NCBI GenBank assembly: GCA_030463445.1
Contig: JAQGFW010017015.1
Span: 1-29,474, forward strand
Reading direction: 5' to 3'
Origin: Euplotes aediculatus
Taxonomy: Eukaryota > Ciliophora > Spirotrichea > Euplotida > Euplotidae
DNA length: 29,474 bases
This document shows, piece by piece, positions 11,761 to 23,339 of the stretch; within the stretch, counting starts at the first letter, position 1, and every line of letters begins with the position of its first letter. The position numbers and the translations under genes are program-made. The notes under the pieces are model-generated. The model ran no database searches. It saw nothing but the letters and a program-made list of their open reading frames with translations, and was not told the DNA's origin.

Positions 11761-14700
11761 GTTCATATAGTCCATGTTAGAATTTACTCTCCTTTACAGT
11801 TTTTGTTCTTTCTGGCTTACTTTGTTTAATTTTGTATTTTCAGTCAGAGAGATAATGTAAACCCAAATTGTGTGTATTTGGGAGTTTTAACTTTCAGATA
11901 TTAATACAATTATTTCCTGTACATCTCTCCTTCCTGAGTCCTACTACCAGAATACATGATAATTAGATAGTGCCTTAATGCACCCGTTAAAAGTATCGTA
12001 AGACGATATCATCGGTGCAACCAAATTTAATGCCCAAGTCTTAAGCCATAGAGACTATTTTAAAGTTCTTGAATCTTAAGGAATCAGACTTATGATCGGA
12101 ATTTCTAATGAAATTAAAATTTAGCTTAAGTTATTAATTAATGAAATATAGTTACTCCAAGCAGATGAATGCCAGTAAGCGAATGGAGCATAATTGAGAA
12201 AATTATTAAACTCCCGAAAAATATTGAGAAAAAACATTATGAAAATTTTTTAATGTTTTTAAATGATAAAAGTAAGACAAAAAATGATGCTTTAATAATT
12301 GTTTATATTAATTATTTAATGTATATTACAATTATATTTACAAACATTTTTGATTATATTAAGATTAAAAGTTTGAATAATAATATTATAAAATGCAATT
12401 ATAGTAAAATCAATATATAATAAGTTTGTAAAAATGATTTAGATCTCGACTTAGAAATTCTTCTAATTTCAATAATAAATATTTACTACTATTTATTTAA
12501 TATACTAAATTTATTTTATTGCAAGCACAGTTTTGTATATTGAATGAATTTTCTGTAGTAGAACGCTAAATTCAAGTGATTGTAAACTTAACAAATTTAT
12601 TCAATTGATATTCGAGTGCAAAAGTTAAATTTAAATGAAGTATCTGTACTGAGAGTTAGCATTTAAAACTTACAAGGATACAATCTTTGTTATATGTAAA
12701 TAAACTTTATTGATATTTAAATTTTTAGTATACAAAGAATATTTTTTTATTTGCAAATAATTATAAGTGAATAGATATAATAAAAATATAAATGTGAAAT
12801 ATTGAAAATTATATCTTTTTTCTGTCGTAGTTAATTCATGTTGTGTAAAAAAGCAATTTGTAAACAAAAAATATACTCAAAGTACAAAAATGAGATAAAA
12901 CAAGTACTCAATTGTAATACTTAATTGAATTTAAGTTAGACATCGATTAGCATATTTACTCAAAACTTATACAAATTTACATTTTTTACTCAATGCTCAA
13001 TTGATAATTAATTTATTATTCACTTCTCTTTTTATTCATGCATAATTGTTTAGCTCTGCTCGTCTAAAATGCTATAAAAGGGAAATATTTTTATTTTTAG
13101 TAAAAAAAGTTTTAATTGAGCAAACTGAGTTTAATTATTTGATATTTTGAAGTTGATGTATCTGTTAAATAAGAAATTATTGTTTTCTTTAAAGTTAAAA
13201 GATGAAGTATATCAAACTTGAGGATTTGTTTATTGATATTGTTGCTCGATAATCATAATTATATGAATAAAAATTACAAATTATTTCACGAAGGATAGAC
13301 GATTCCATAAAATTATAAGTAGGCAGAATCAAACTTTAGAGTCTTAAATTGCATCACCATACATAATATTCTTAATTTAATTCATATTGATAGCTTAGAA
13401 TAGATCATAATTCATGTTCTTTTATATGAATTAGAAGGTATTAATAGAATCTATAAAATTGCTTATAATCAAAATTATCAGTGAATAGTTTAGATATGTA
13501 AAAGAACTACCTATTTTTAATTATTCATTTAAAATATTCACAAAAGATAGATATAGTTTAGAGGAATATTTTTTCACTTTTAATTTTTATATTTTAACAC
13601 TAAACAGCATTTATCATGAAGGAGATTCTTTTGAGGGTAATAATGAATTTTTAATTAAAATTTAATTCATAATATTTTGAGATTAAAGTAAAAATATCAA
13701 AGAAGGCGATAAAATTATAAATAATTGCTGAAGAATAGTAATAAAAATATTTTTAGTTTTGTTATGATAATTGAATAAATTAAATAATATTAATTCTTAA
13801 GAGGTTTTAATTTTATAAACAAAGTGGATTGATAAATATTAAGTAAAAATTAATAAATCAAAATTGAGCTATTGTTTGGTAAAGATGATAGAATTTATCT
13901 GATTATATTAGTTTAATGAGGAAAATTGAATAGAATATCGAAAACACAAATAAGGAAGAGTAAGAAGGAATTAGAATAAATGAAAAGCATTTATAACTTA
14001 ATAAATAACTTTTTACTCTTAGAATAAAAAGATAAAGTAATAGTTAAAAAAAAACTTTCAATTTATTAAAAATCAAGAACTGAGTATAATTATCAAACAA
14101 AAATCTTACTATTTTTTTTAAATTATTAATTTATCGTTAAATTTTATTAATTGAAACTATCATAAGATAATATTTGAGAAGAAAACTCTTAATAATACAT
14201 TTTTCTTGATTTATATTGTGATTTACAATTTATTTATTTTTTAATATCTCTTTTTATAATTACTTTATTTATTGATTATATAAATAAAATGTATTTAAAG
14301 AGATAATTATTTATTATTATGCTTTAAATCCAATTAACTTTTCAAATTTTTAATAATCTCAACCAATATATTTCTTAGAATAAAAAGGTTTTATCTAGAA
14401 TATACCTAATAATCTCTTACTTTACTTAGCTTGGTTAATTCCCTCTTCAATTAGGGTTCTTCTTACTCAAGGTTTCAGTTTCACTCTTTAATTCATTGCC
14501 TTGACTATCATATAATCACTTCGCTCTTAATTATTTCCCTTAATATAATTAATAATATTAGTAGAATCAATGGAGTTGTACTTTCAATTTACTTTTATAT
14601 TTATATTCATTAAATTAATTTTGAGTTTCTGAATTGATTCCTTTTAATTCTTATTAACATTTCATTAAAAATACGTATGTGAAATCAATTTAGCAATTGG

Positions 14701-14815
14701 TTGCAAGCTGTTGAAAATAAGCAATTTTATTTAAACTTTACTAATGTACATTCTCATTCCTTAATTCAAATAAAATAGGTATAACAAAATAAATTTAATA
14801 GTTACACTCATCTAA
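11761..14815. other. AT-rich stretch, mostly without genes
   Basis: Apart from the weak open frame at 12169-12420, I see no supported gene. Sequence from 11820 to 12130 is less AT-rich and may be flank of the integrase fossil. A minus-strand frame near 14380-14560 looks mildly protein-like, but two frames compete there and neither carries a motif, so I do not call it. Confidence 0.45.
12169..12420 (+). CDS. Weak open frame, 83 codons, possibly coding at its start
   Basis: The first ~40 codons have a charged, protein-like mix (SEWSIIEKIIKLPKNIEKKH). The second half turns into Ile/Asn/Tyr-rich sequence typical of AT-rich filler. There is no TGA, TAA or TAG before the TAA at 12418. No motif, splice partner or neighbour supports it. 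It could be an exon, part of the element relic upstream, or chance. Confidence 0.22.
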   Translation: MPVSEWSIIEKIIKLPKNIEKKHYENFLMFLNDKSKTKNDALIIVYINYLMYITIIFTNIFDYIKIKSLNNNIIKCNYSKINI

Positions 14816-15383
14816 ATGAGTTCAGAGGAAGAAGTTCGAATTTTGATTAATGATTTACTTTTTTATTTGATAATTACAACATCATGAAATTCTTTTACAT
14901 TTTTGCATAATTTTCGTTAACTATTATTTTATAGAAAAGGAAATTATGAAAGCCTTTATATTTACACATTTTGAACCTGAAGATCAACAAATTGCAATTC
15001 GAGGATTAGAAAGAATGATAAATAGATTTACAAAGGAAAATAAGAGTGGAATATATGATGAACTTCAGCTTTACAATCTAGTTAACGACTTCAATAAAAA
15101 GCAAACCTCAGTTAAATCAATTGAAATAACTCCAGAATTTGTAAATTTAATTCAATATTTTCCATCAGTACTATACAACTCAGTTAATTTGAGAAAAATT
15201 AAAAAGATAAACATGACAAAGGCTTTGAGCCTTGAAGGAGATGATTTTTATAAACAAGACAAGTTCACACAGGATATAGTGAATAGAACAATTTGATGGT
15301 TTATAGCATTATGTGCAGAAGTCAATTGGAAAATGGTAAAATTATTTATCCAACATCCTGAGAATTTGAGAGAAAAAATATAG
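14816..15383 (+). CDS. Small two-exon host gene, about 182 codons, unknown function
   Basis: Reading starts at ATG 14816 (MSSEEEVRILINDLLFYL). A 19-base intron, 14916-14934 (GTTAAC..TATAG), keeps phase into KEIMKAFIFTHFEPEDQQIA. The second exon runs 14935-15383 and ends at TAG 15381. TGA at 15294 is read as Trp next to a TGG (NRTIWWFIALCAEVNWKM), and eight or so Gln codons are all CAA/CAG. The body is mixed charged/hydrophobic with Asp/Lys-rich turns and no signal peptide. I recognise no domain. The intron is unusually short and its donor atypical, so the start at ATG 14946 inside the second exon is the main alternative. Confidence 0.55.
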
Positions 15384-15613
15384 TCGTTGTGCATTTTTAA
15401 AAACTCAATAATATAAAAATACTTTTGTAAAATCGAATAAATTCATTCTGACAAAATTTTTTATTGCTTTGTCAAATTTCAAAATAAAATTTGATTTACA
15501 TCTCCTCATATAATTTATATGATTATCGTCTCTCAAGAATTAAAAAAGAATATATTCTTATAAATATTTCTAAATTCATAAAATAATTAACAATAAATTT
15601 ATATAGATAAAAT

Positions 15614-17095
15614 ATGATAATCATATGACTCAGAATTATACAATAACAATTGACTTCATTAATTTTATCGAAAATCTATTTTCGTTCAAAGCAAGAAAAT
15701 AATGAAGCATTAATTGCTGAATTTGAAAAATTTGAAGACCATGATAAATACATTTGGATTATTGAAAAAGAAGGTATGAATATATCAGAATATATGAAAA
15801 TAATTATTTTTATTAAATATAAATATTATTTTTTTTACATAAAAAGATATATTTACTTGAAAACAACTTCATTTAAGTGTTTGTTTTTTATGAAAATCTC
15901 AATCGCTTATCTGATTCCTTGAAATTCAATAATTTTAAGACCATCCATCGAACTCTATAATTAAATTCTAAATTTATTGACACCTTTGGAACTGTTATAA
16001 GTTTCTTTTTACGAGGACTATACACATAATCTGATGATCCCGTATGAGTATAATGTACATTGGAGGACAGATGCACAGAGACAATTACAAAGGCCACAAC
16101 AAGTCGTAGATTCCTTATGCACACAACTTGAGTCTATCATCATTTCTCTGATTAGAAATATAGTAATCAATATACTCACGTTTATGAGTGAATAAGAATG
16201 GAAATCAGAAAATCTCAATTATCATCTAAGTCAACAACATATTACTTTTTAAACAGAGAAAAAATGAAGTAGAAAAGATGAAAATAACAATTTTCTTAGT
16301 TTTAATTTAAACTTTCTCATTATTAGATAAGTGTTTACATTTTATGAAGAAGAAATTTACTTGTCTATCAAATGAATAATAATATTAACTTTTTATTTTT
16401 ATGGAAAAATTGTAAAGAGTATCTCATATGTTAGTTTGCTAATTGTCGTTATAAATATTTTGAGAGTTTGAATCAATTTGAACGATCTTATGACAACTAT
16501 TGATTCAAAATTTAAAGAGTTTTAAGCAAGTTAGATATGATCCAACATTAAAAATCTTCCAGATGTCTTTTGTTACTTTCTTGACTTAAAAGAACATGAG
16601 TAACCTGATCGTAAATTTATGTGGAATTTAAGAAATACCATGAAGCCATTGACGACCAAGAATAATAACAAAAAGCCTATTAAGCTCATGTGTATTGAAA
16701 AGAAGACAAAACCGATGACCTAATTAAAATTTGCTCCTAAGTATCTCAAACTATTAAAGAAATATGATATAATTAAAGTATGTTTTAATCTAGAATTGCT
16801 TGATAATTATTTTTAAAAAGTCAGAGGAAATATTAAATCTGACCAAAGAAAGTTTACAAATAAAAGATAAGCTGAGTAAAAATTTAATATTGACTATGAC
16901 TAATTAATTAACTAGAAAAATGCATTAGAAGTTAGTGCAGAATTTTAGAAAGGAGAAAATTGTATTCCAAACCAATAAGATGCGATAATAAATGAAAATA
17001 AGAAAATATATACTTTATTATTCATGAGCTACAATAATCTTTGTTAATTACCGTGGAAAAATTCCTTTGGATTTTATAAATAATTGGATATTTAA
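15614..17095 (+). CDS. Long frame readable only with TAA/TAG as Gln and TGA as Trp
   Basis: One reading frame stays protein-like for most of 494 codons, though it holds about 19 TAA/TAG codons and several TGA. Best parts: EYNVHWRTDAQRQLQRPQQ (about 16048-16104), ESIIISLIRNIVINILTFM (from 16129), NIKNLPDVFCYFLDLKEHE (about 16541-16597), KLMCIEKKTKPM (from 16691), NALEVSAEF (from 16919). TAA/TAG fall where Gln is natural, while Pro, Arg and His codons keep their C, so simple C-to-T decay does not explain them. No frameshift is needed from about 16500 to 17095. Two stretches (about 15780-15890 and 16290-16480) look like AT-rich filler and may be introns, although frame is the same on both sides. 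Function not recognised. It may be the ORF of a mobile element, since transposase relic B lies 1.4 kb downstream. Alternatively it is several exons, or a pseudogene. Confidence 0.4.
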
Positions 17096-17229
17096 TTTTT
17101 TAAATTAACACTTCTCCGAATTCTGTGTATCTACTTTATTTATATTACAAAAAATTGAATTCATATAAATTCTTTTTTAAAATGTAAAATTTTGTTGACG
17201 AAATTATATAAATATTTAGTCTTTAATTG

Positions 17230-17530
17230 TGATTTATCTCTTTCATGACTTTTAGCTTGACCTTCTCTTTGTTGAATTCAGAGTTCTCGAATCTAATCTG
17301 GAATTCCTCGACCATTTATAATGCATAAGATTATATCTCTAGGCTGCATAAATGTATCTATATATATTTTTTAGCTGCCTTCATAACCAGCACCTGTATT
17401 CAGAAGTTTCCTATCCTCTCAGGATTTTGAGTCAGAAAACACTAAGACTGAACCCTGAATCGAGATAAAATTTGGCTATCTTTGTATAAAATTTCTTTTT
17501 TTATAAAAGAAGCATGAGGTGCTCATTAAG
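17230..17530 (-). CDS. Minus-strand coding-like fragment, unknown protein
   Basis: The minus strand reads VLVFSDSKSWEDRKLLNTG then AGYEGSQKIYIDTFMQPRD and IILCIINGRGIPD, with a strong purine-first codon pattern and Gly/Asp-rich turns. In-frame TGA (as Trp), one TAA and one TAG occur; the last two again sit where Gln would fit. The plus strand of the same stretch is also open in two frames if stops are ignored, but with poorer codon pattern. Upstream and downstream limits are unclear, and no start codon stands out. It could be an exon, a decayed gene, or a second ORF of an element shared with the frame at 15614-17095. Family not recognised. Confidence 0.33.
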
Positions 17531-18452
17531 TTTGTATTTGCTGTTGAATTTTGTTTTGAATTATTTTAAGTTTTAAATTAATATTTGATTTCAATAAGTA
17601 TAACTGCTATGAGGTTTTGATTATTAGCAATATTAAATGCTATTGAGACCCGTCTAAGAAAATATTAGATTTCAAGCCAAATATATTGTTTTTCATTTTA
17701 TTTTTATAAATTTATTAATCTATCTATTTACAGGAGTTTGTACTCTCCTTTAAATAATAAAGATTAAAATAAATTTCAACTTAGATTTAATCTAATAAAT
17801 AGTAATCCTTAAAAAGTAGTTATTACAAATGTAATAAATCAATATAAATGCAGAGAAATAAGAAACTACCAATTAAATATCTTGAAATAGTCAAATTTTA
17901 AGTTTATTTACTTCAAACATTTATGAATTATAGTAATAACAGTTTGTTGTTAAATAATTTTTATCTTATAGACAAAAAATGTGAGATCATATTCAGAAAG
18001 GAGATAATCTACGAAATTGGTAAGAAAAATAAAAATTATTTAAAAATATTGTTGTTTTAGCTTATAAAAAATATTAATTTTCAGTAAATTAATTTACTCT
18101 GAGATATTATATTCTTAAATACAGTTATCTAAAAATTAAAATAAAAAAAATAAAACTTTTGAAAAGTACTGGGAAACTTAATAAACTTTATCAATAGTTC
18201 TTGTTAACCATGAGTTAACATTTTCTCTGGATTTATAATGTTCCTCCTTATTTTTATAATATTAGTATAATGTCCTCTGGCCTTTAAACCAGAATGAAGT
18301 CTCAAACATGTGTAAGCTTTAGCTCTCTTATTGGAGCAAAGACATATGATTTGAGATAGAAGCTGTTCAGGAATAGATATGAAATTTTACATAGTTTTAA
18401 ATTTATATAATATTAGTTTTGATAAATTTTAAAATTTTATTATTGATTCTTA
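17531..18452. other. AT-rich stretch with no gene seen
   Basis: No supported gene. The piece at 18200-18370 is less AT-rich and could be the decayed N-terminal part of the transposase that follows, but I could not align it by eye. Confidence 0.4.
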
Positions 18453-19003
18453 GTGGTATTTGATTCCTCTGTAATAATGCTACTGAGTATTCTTCATTCC
18501 TTGAAGATGATAATAATCTTAAATGGATGCTGCTTTTCAAGATTAACTAATCTAAACTATATATGGCTTGAGAAAGGATGATCCTGTTGATTACAAATTT
18601 TCAAATATGCAAGCTGACTATCTTTCTTATCAGCAATCTTAAATAATGATTTACATTTCGCTGCTGTATGCTTGTGAACTATCGATTCAAAGATATTTTC
18701 CCAGTTTATTGATAGTTTTTTATATTGTACAAAATTAATATTAAGGTTTGATCGGCATCGCTTATCATAATGGAAAACCGACCATATCAAAAATCAAAAT
18801 TAGTCAAAGAGAATTTGAAAACTTTAGATATAAACTGAATCTATTTTTCTCCTTATAACCCTGAACTATCATCGATTGAACTAATATTCAGTAACCTGAA
18901 GAAAAAACTCATAAGATACAGAGATAAAGAAACAATATGACTTTCTATAGAGTGGATATGGTATAATAATAAAAGCAGCTTAGAGATTAGACAAAAAAGA
19001 TAA
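18453..19003 (+). mobile_element. Tc1/mariner-type transposase relic (element B), best preserved copy
   Basis: Two overlapping frames give the catalytic half of a Tc1/mariner transposase. The first (18453 onward) carries VVFDSSVIM near the expected first Asp, and EKGWSC with TGA 18579 at the conserved Trp of the GWS block. The second (from 18767) carries MENRPYQKSKLVKEN, INWIYFSPYNPELSSIEL and IFSNLKKKL, matching DNAPxHKS, YSPDLNPIE and the LK segment of the family. It ends at TAA 19001. A single frameshift near 18767 joins the two. No TAA/TAG interrupts either frame, and TGA also encodes Trp at 18836. The second catalytic Asp is Glu here (ENRP), so the copy would be inactive even apart from the shift. 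Terminal repeats were not found. Confidence 0.75.
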
Positions 19004-19733
19004 TTAAGTATTGAGCGCAGTTCTTTAATTATATCAAATCAATAATTGATTTATATATCAATAAATATCATAGCTCTGTGAAAATTTATTTGCTTAATGG
19101 TTTAATATGTTATCTATTATATATTTTAATTAAATATGTATTTATTTTGAACAAGTAAAAATCCGAGTTAGTATAAGAATTTTATAAAAATTATTTTGTC
19201 CTGTTCCTTTTCCAATGAAATTCAAAAATAACATTCAATTTTCAGATTTGAGACAAAAATGACATTGAAATTTAAGAATTAAAATATTTGTGAAAGCTTT
19301 GATTTTATATTTTTTAATTTCATTAATATTTTTTTAATTATTTTTAACATTTATACCTTGATAAATTTCAATATTTTCATTAGTTTATTTATAATTTTTG
19401 AAACTTGATATTAAAATTTTTACTTTTATATAAATGAGGTTCACTCTGTTTTCTTGTTTCTTTTTGAGTTCAGACATATCTCAGTCGTTTAGAAGGGTAG
19501 ATAACGGGTTTAAAATATTTACTAAATAATTCAATATTTTATTTTCTAAGTATTAAATATTCTTACAAATATCAATGATATTATGAAATAAATTTATTTA
19601 TTAAAAAAAATTATACACTTTAAATTATTAATAATACATTTGATAAATAAACCTTTACATATAACGTATTTACTTTTGGTTAAAATATTATTTGAAATAA
19701 TAAACTGTTTAACTCATTATAGAATATAAATTC
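19004..19733. other. AT-rich stretch with no gene seen
   Basis: Nothing recognised. The short less AT-rich patch at 19430-19515 has no frame worth calling. Confidence 0.45.
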
Positions 19734-20487
19734 ATGCAAATGAAACATCCCTTTATTAAAATTGATTGACAAGATATTCCATATAAAGAAAAGGAGAAAT
19801 TGAAAATCGAAGAATGAAATAAGCTCACTATTAAATCATTCAATATCTGATTTTCAGCTAAAGAAGAATTTATAGATGTATTTAAATTATCTAATTAGGA
19901 AATTTAATTTCAATTTTATTAAATCAAATGTTATCATTTATATTCTTTACTATATTATTTTAAATCTATTAATTATAATTATTTTGAAAAACTCACCAAT
20001 ATATTTGTTTTAGAAAGCTAAAATATAAACTGGGACATTACTTTTAATAAAGAAATGATGATTAATTATTTTTGAAGTAATAATGGATGAATTGTTGCAA
20101 AAGTATACGATCATATAAATAAATCAGAAATGACTTTAAGAAGACTTGAAAATTTTGAAAAACTTAAAAGTAATTCCATTTTCTCATACATTTTAGACTA
20201 CAATATTATATCTCCAAAAGGTATTTAAAAAAACTTCGTTGATACGAAATAATAATTACATAGAAATAAGTAGTAAGGTATTCAAAGGAGAGTGAGTATG
20301 TATTAAAGATCCTTGAGAATGATATATAAAATTCAATCACCCAAAATTTCAAATTAAAGAATTTAAAGATAGTCTTGAATACTTTGATGATAATCAACCA
20401 TGCACAGATTACTCTATTGATAAGTACATATTTGAGTTGTTTAAATATTTTTATTTCAAAATAAAGTTAAGCAAAATGATTGTGTAA
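19734..20487 (+). CDS. Trp-rich gene, possibly nucleotidyltransferase-like; unity uncertain
   Basis: A frame starts at ATG 19734 (MQMKHPFIKIDWQDIPYKE) and reads 54 clean codons with three TGA as Trp, then meets TAG 19896. The same frame resumes convincingly by 20027 (INWDITFNKEMMINYFW) and from ATG 20055 runs clean. A 43-base intron, 20221-20263 (GTATTT..CATAG), leads into KVFKGEWVCIKDPWEWYIKF and a stop at TAA 20485. Either this is one gene with a few TAA/TAG read as Gln or hidden in an unseen intron, or two small genes (19734-19898 and 20055-20487). The CIKDPWEWYIKFNHP segment resembles the DPFE..xN block of the PAP-associated domain of Cid1-like terminal nucleotidyltransferases, but no catalytic GS or DxD motif is seen. 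That suggestion is weak. Confidence 0.45.
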
Positions 20488-20659
20488 TATTAAAATATCA
20501 TAAAATGATAAAAATATACAAAATAAAATATAAAAATTCTAATTTATATTTTTGCAATTTTATGATATGTGTATCAAATATACGAATTACTCTCTATAAT
20601 ATGTGCAATTAATATATTAAAAAATAACTTATTATTGCGGAGATAATAATTTCAAAAAT

Positions 20660-22820
20660 GGATAATTTGTAAAACAAGAGAGGAGAAGCTTTAGAAAAGA
20701 ACAAATTGATGACTATTCTAATTTCAAGATTGGAGGAGACTTCCTACCAAACTAATGGATAAATTTAACTGGCCAAAATTGCGAGCAAATGAGATATTCG
20801 ATTACTTGTTCAAGTATTGGGCCAACGTCGAGCAAACTACGAAAAAGTAAAAATTCCAAGAAAGCTGCTGTGAGTAGAATGATAAGCAAATGTTGGCAAG
20901 TGAATAAATTAAAGTGGAGAGGCCAGAAAAGATATCTTTCGAAAAATATATTGTGACAAAACTCAGACTCCTCGCTGCAAAGCTGAAGGTGTCTCATGAC
21001 TAGTTGTCTGGCAGGTTTTAATCAGAGCCAATGCCATTGCACAATTTGGTTAGACCCTCTACATAACCTTCTCAACAGTTTTTGAACAAACTCAACTTAT
21101 GAAGGACTAAATTATATCTAACCTAGGATTTTTGATAAGCTAGACTACTGATAAAGAATTTTGCCCAGTTTTATTCGAAGATTCTTGATGAATAGCAGGA
21201 TTTTAGGTAAAATACAATTGTAGATCCAATTGAAAAGAGCCGTAATCAAAATATGCCAAAATAAATGGTCGGCTTAGAAATAAAAAAACTAATAGCAATC
21301 AAAAATCCGAGTTTATTTTGTGTCAAATGGCGTTATTTTCAAAATTGGAGATAGAGCATCTAGACTAAGTAGTAAGTGCAGAATACAATGAGCAAATCAA
21401 GAGATATAGCATTGAGTGATTCGTTGATTATATTATCAAATCCAGAAGGCCGGCTAACAAATTTATCGGACTGGAGAAAGAGAATGAACCTGAATGCTTG
21501 TAATATGTGATTGATGATAGAAGTGAGGAATCAAAAATTAAAACTGAAAGTTAATAAGGTTTATCAAGTATCCGACATACAGCAAAGACTTTATAGACTC
21601 CATGAATCAAATAGAGATAGATCCAAGTATGGCAAAATTCATATCTGACACACCTAGAAAATAGCACTTTCCTTTCATCATAAGATGAAGGCATTAGACT
21701 CTTTGCATGGAGATTGGGTATTATAGCAATTAAGATTTGCTCTGCCTGTTCTGTAAATTCAACTTTGCTAAGTGCTACTAGTTTATCTGTAAATGGATAC
21801 TTTAAAGCACGAAATGAAAACTGAAGAAGAGCTTCAGATGACTTAAAGTAAAAATAGGCAAAAATTTTGGCTGATTTATCAAACCCACCAATCCTTGTCC
21901 AGGGTTATACTTGAAGATTCAGAATATTGTTCTTAAAAATCAAGCAGTGCACATTTTAATTATTTTTATTAAGAAGTGAATACAAGGGAGGAAAAGCCGA
22001 AGACCTAATATTTTCTGAATTTAAACAAGCCAACAAAAGATACTTCAAAAGGAGCACTATGGGTTATATGGTCCACGAAAGAAACTAAGGATACTGTGAG
22101 AGAAAGCTTTACTTATTGATCCTCAAATTTTCAAGAAGTACCCATTTTGGCGCCTTGGTTGCATCATCTAATATTAATGAGACTTACTTCAGCAATGAGA
22201 TTGAGGTTTGCCAGAATATGACCATCGATAATTTATCGAAGGAAGGAGTGAAAGAAAGTAGATAAAATGAACAACCTCCGTTGACCAAGACAAACCTTCT
22301 TCAAATATTGTGGATCAAATAGCATTTATTTTATGTTTTATCGTTCAAACAAATACTTTTATTTAAAATAATCTCAGAAAACTTTGCTTGAATGAAGAAC
22401 CAAGATCGTAGTTGGTGGTCCCGATGATCAGCTTGTCTACACTTCAGCTCTGAATAACGTTGTAACATCAAAATAGCACATAAAATGCAGCGAATCAATC
22501 ATTAACCACCTCAAGAACCCTCCATCCTGGATTTGTACTCCCATAGAGCTAAATCTCTGCCAGTTGTAAGCCCAAGCAATCACAGAAGGATTGATTTTAC
22601 TTGAAGGATATTTGAATAACTAGACTCCTGAGCATCTTTATTTAATATACTTTTCTTTACGACTATGATGAGTAAGAATGAGATTGGCACAAGTCTCTAC
22701 CTATTAGTTTATTTCAAGGCTAATAAAACGAAGGAAATTCTTCATACCACAATATTTGTTACAAAGAGTTGCTTGGCTCATCAAAGTATCAAGCACAATC
22801 AGAAGCCGTTTTTTTAATAA
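20660..22820 (+). pseudogene. Decayed large coding region, product uncertain
   Basis: This block is clearly less AT-rich than its flanks and reads as protein in successive frames. Pieces include FNWPKLRANEIFDYLFKYWA (near 20760), IEHLDQVVSAEYNEQIKRY (near 21350), DFIDSMNQIEIDPSMAKFI (near 21590), DLLCLFCKFNFAKCYQFI (near 21735), VVGGPDDQLVYTSALNNV (near 22410) and SSYHNICYKELLG (near 22740). At least four frame changes and many TAA/TAG lie between them, so it cannot make one product. Cys pairs spaced CxxC near 21740-21790, a His/Glu-rich piece after them, and a PCPG near 21895 vaguely recall the IBR zinc-binding domain of RBR ubiquitin ligases. I give that low weight. In the first part TAA/TAG often stand where Gln would suit, as at 15614-17095. 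It may be a dead host gene or part of an unrecognised mobile element. Confidence 0.45.
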
Positions 22821-23339
22821 CCAGCTTTCTAATATTTATTGAAATTCAATTTACCATAATAATTCTATAAAAATAAAATACAAAAAATTTTATATAAGTT
22901 AAATTTACCTATAATTCATTAGTAACGCTGAATTGACAAATAACCTTTATAGTATAAAATTTCAAAATGAAAGAGAGAGGATTATTAAGTCCCTAAGAAC
23001 ATATGCATTTAGGTTTAATAATAAAAAGACAAAGGTAATAAGGATCGCTAATAGTTTAGAATATTATATTGAAAATTACTGCGACAAATGAAAACATAAA
23101 AGAAACTTCTGAAATTATCTCCAGTCTGGTTAAAAAATCACAAAAGAAACAAAAGAAACTAGGAATAATCATTAATGTAAGTCTTTACTATATTTAATAT
23201 TAAAAAAATTAAAATAATAATTAGTGATTTGTTTACCATGCGACAGCTCTATTGGATCAGTTAAAATTTTTAGTTTATCAATAAATGAAGAACTAACTAA
23301 ATCATCATTAAAATTTTGGATTAAAAAATAAACTTATTA
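22821..23339. other. AT-rich stretch with an exon-like piece at about 22968-23174
   Basis: Around 22968-23174 two frames look coding: IIKSLRTYAFRFNNKKTKV in one and NIKETSEIISSLVKKSQKK in the other. The second ends at a GTAAGT donor at 23176. It could be the N-terminal region of the transposase relic that follows, or an exon of another gene. I cannot decide, so I do not call a CDS. Confidence 0.3.

Noticed and set aside
12670-12867. Minus-strand open frame of 65 codons
   Set aside because: Phe/Tyr/Leu-rich translation typical of AT-rich filler, with no motif or splice partner.
15888-16218. Minus-strand open frames, one Cys-rich
   Set aside because: They are antisense to the plus-strand frame, which is Gln-, Asp- and Arg-rich here and continues in the same frame downstream.
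18557-18790. Minus-strand open frame of 77 codons
   Set aside because: It is the shadow of the plus-strand transposase B, which carries family motifs.
20206-20997. Minus-strand open frames at 20206-20397 and 20752-20997
   Set aside because: Both lie opposite better plus-strand coding sequence, and neither has a motif.
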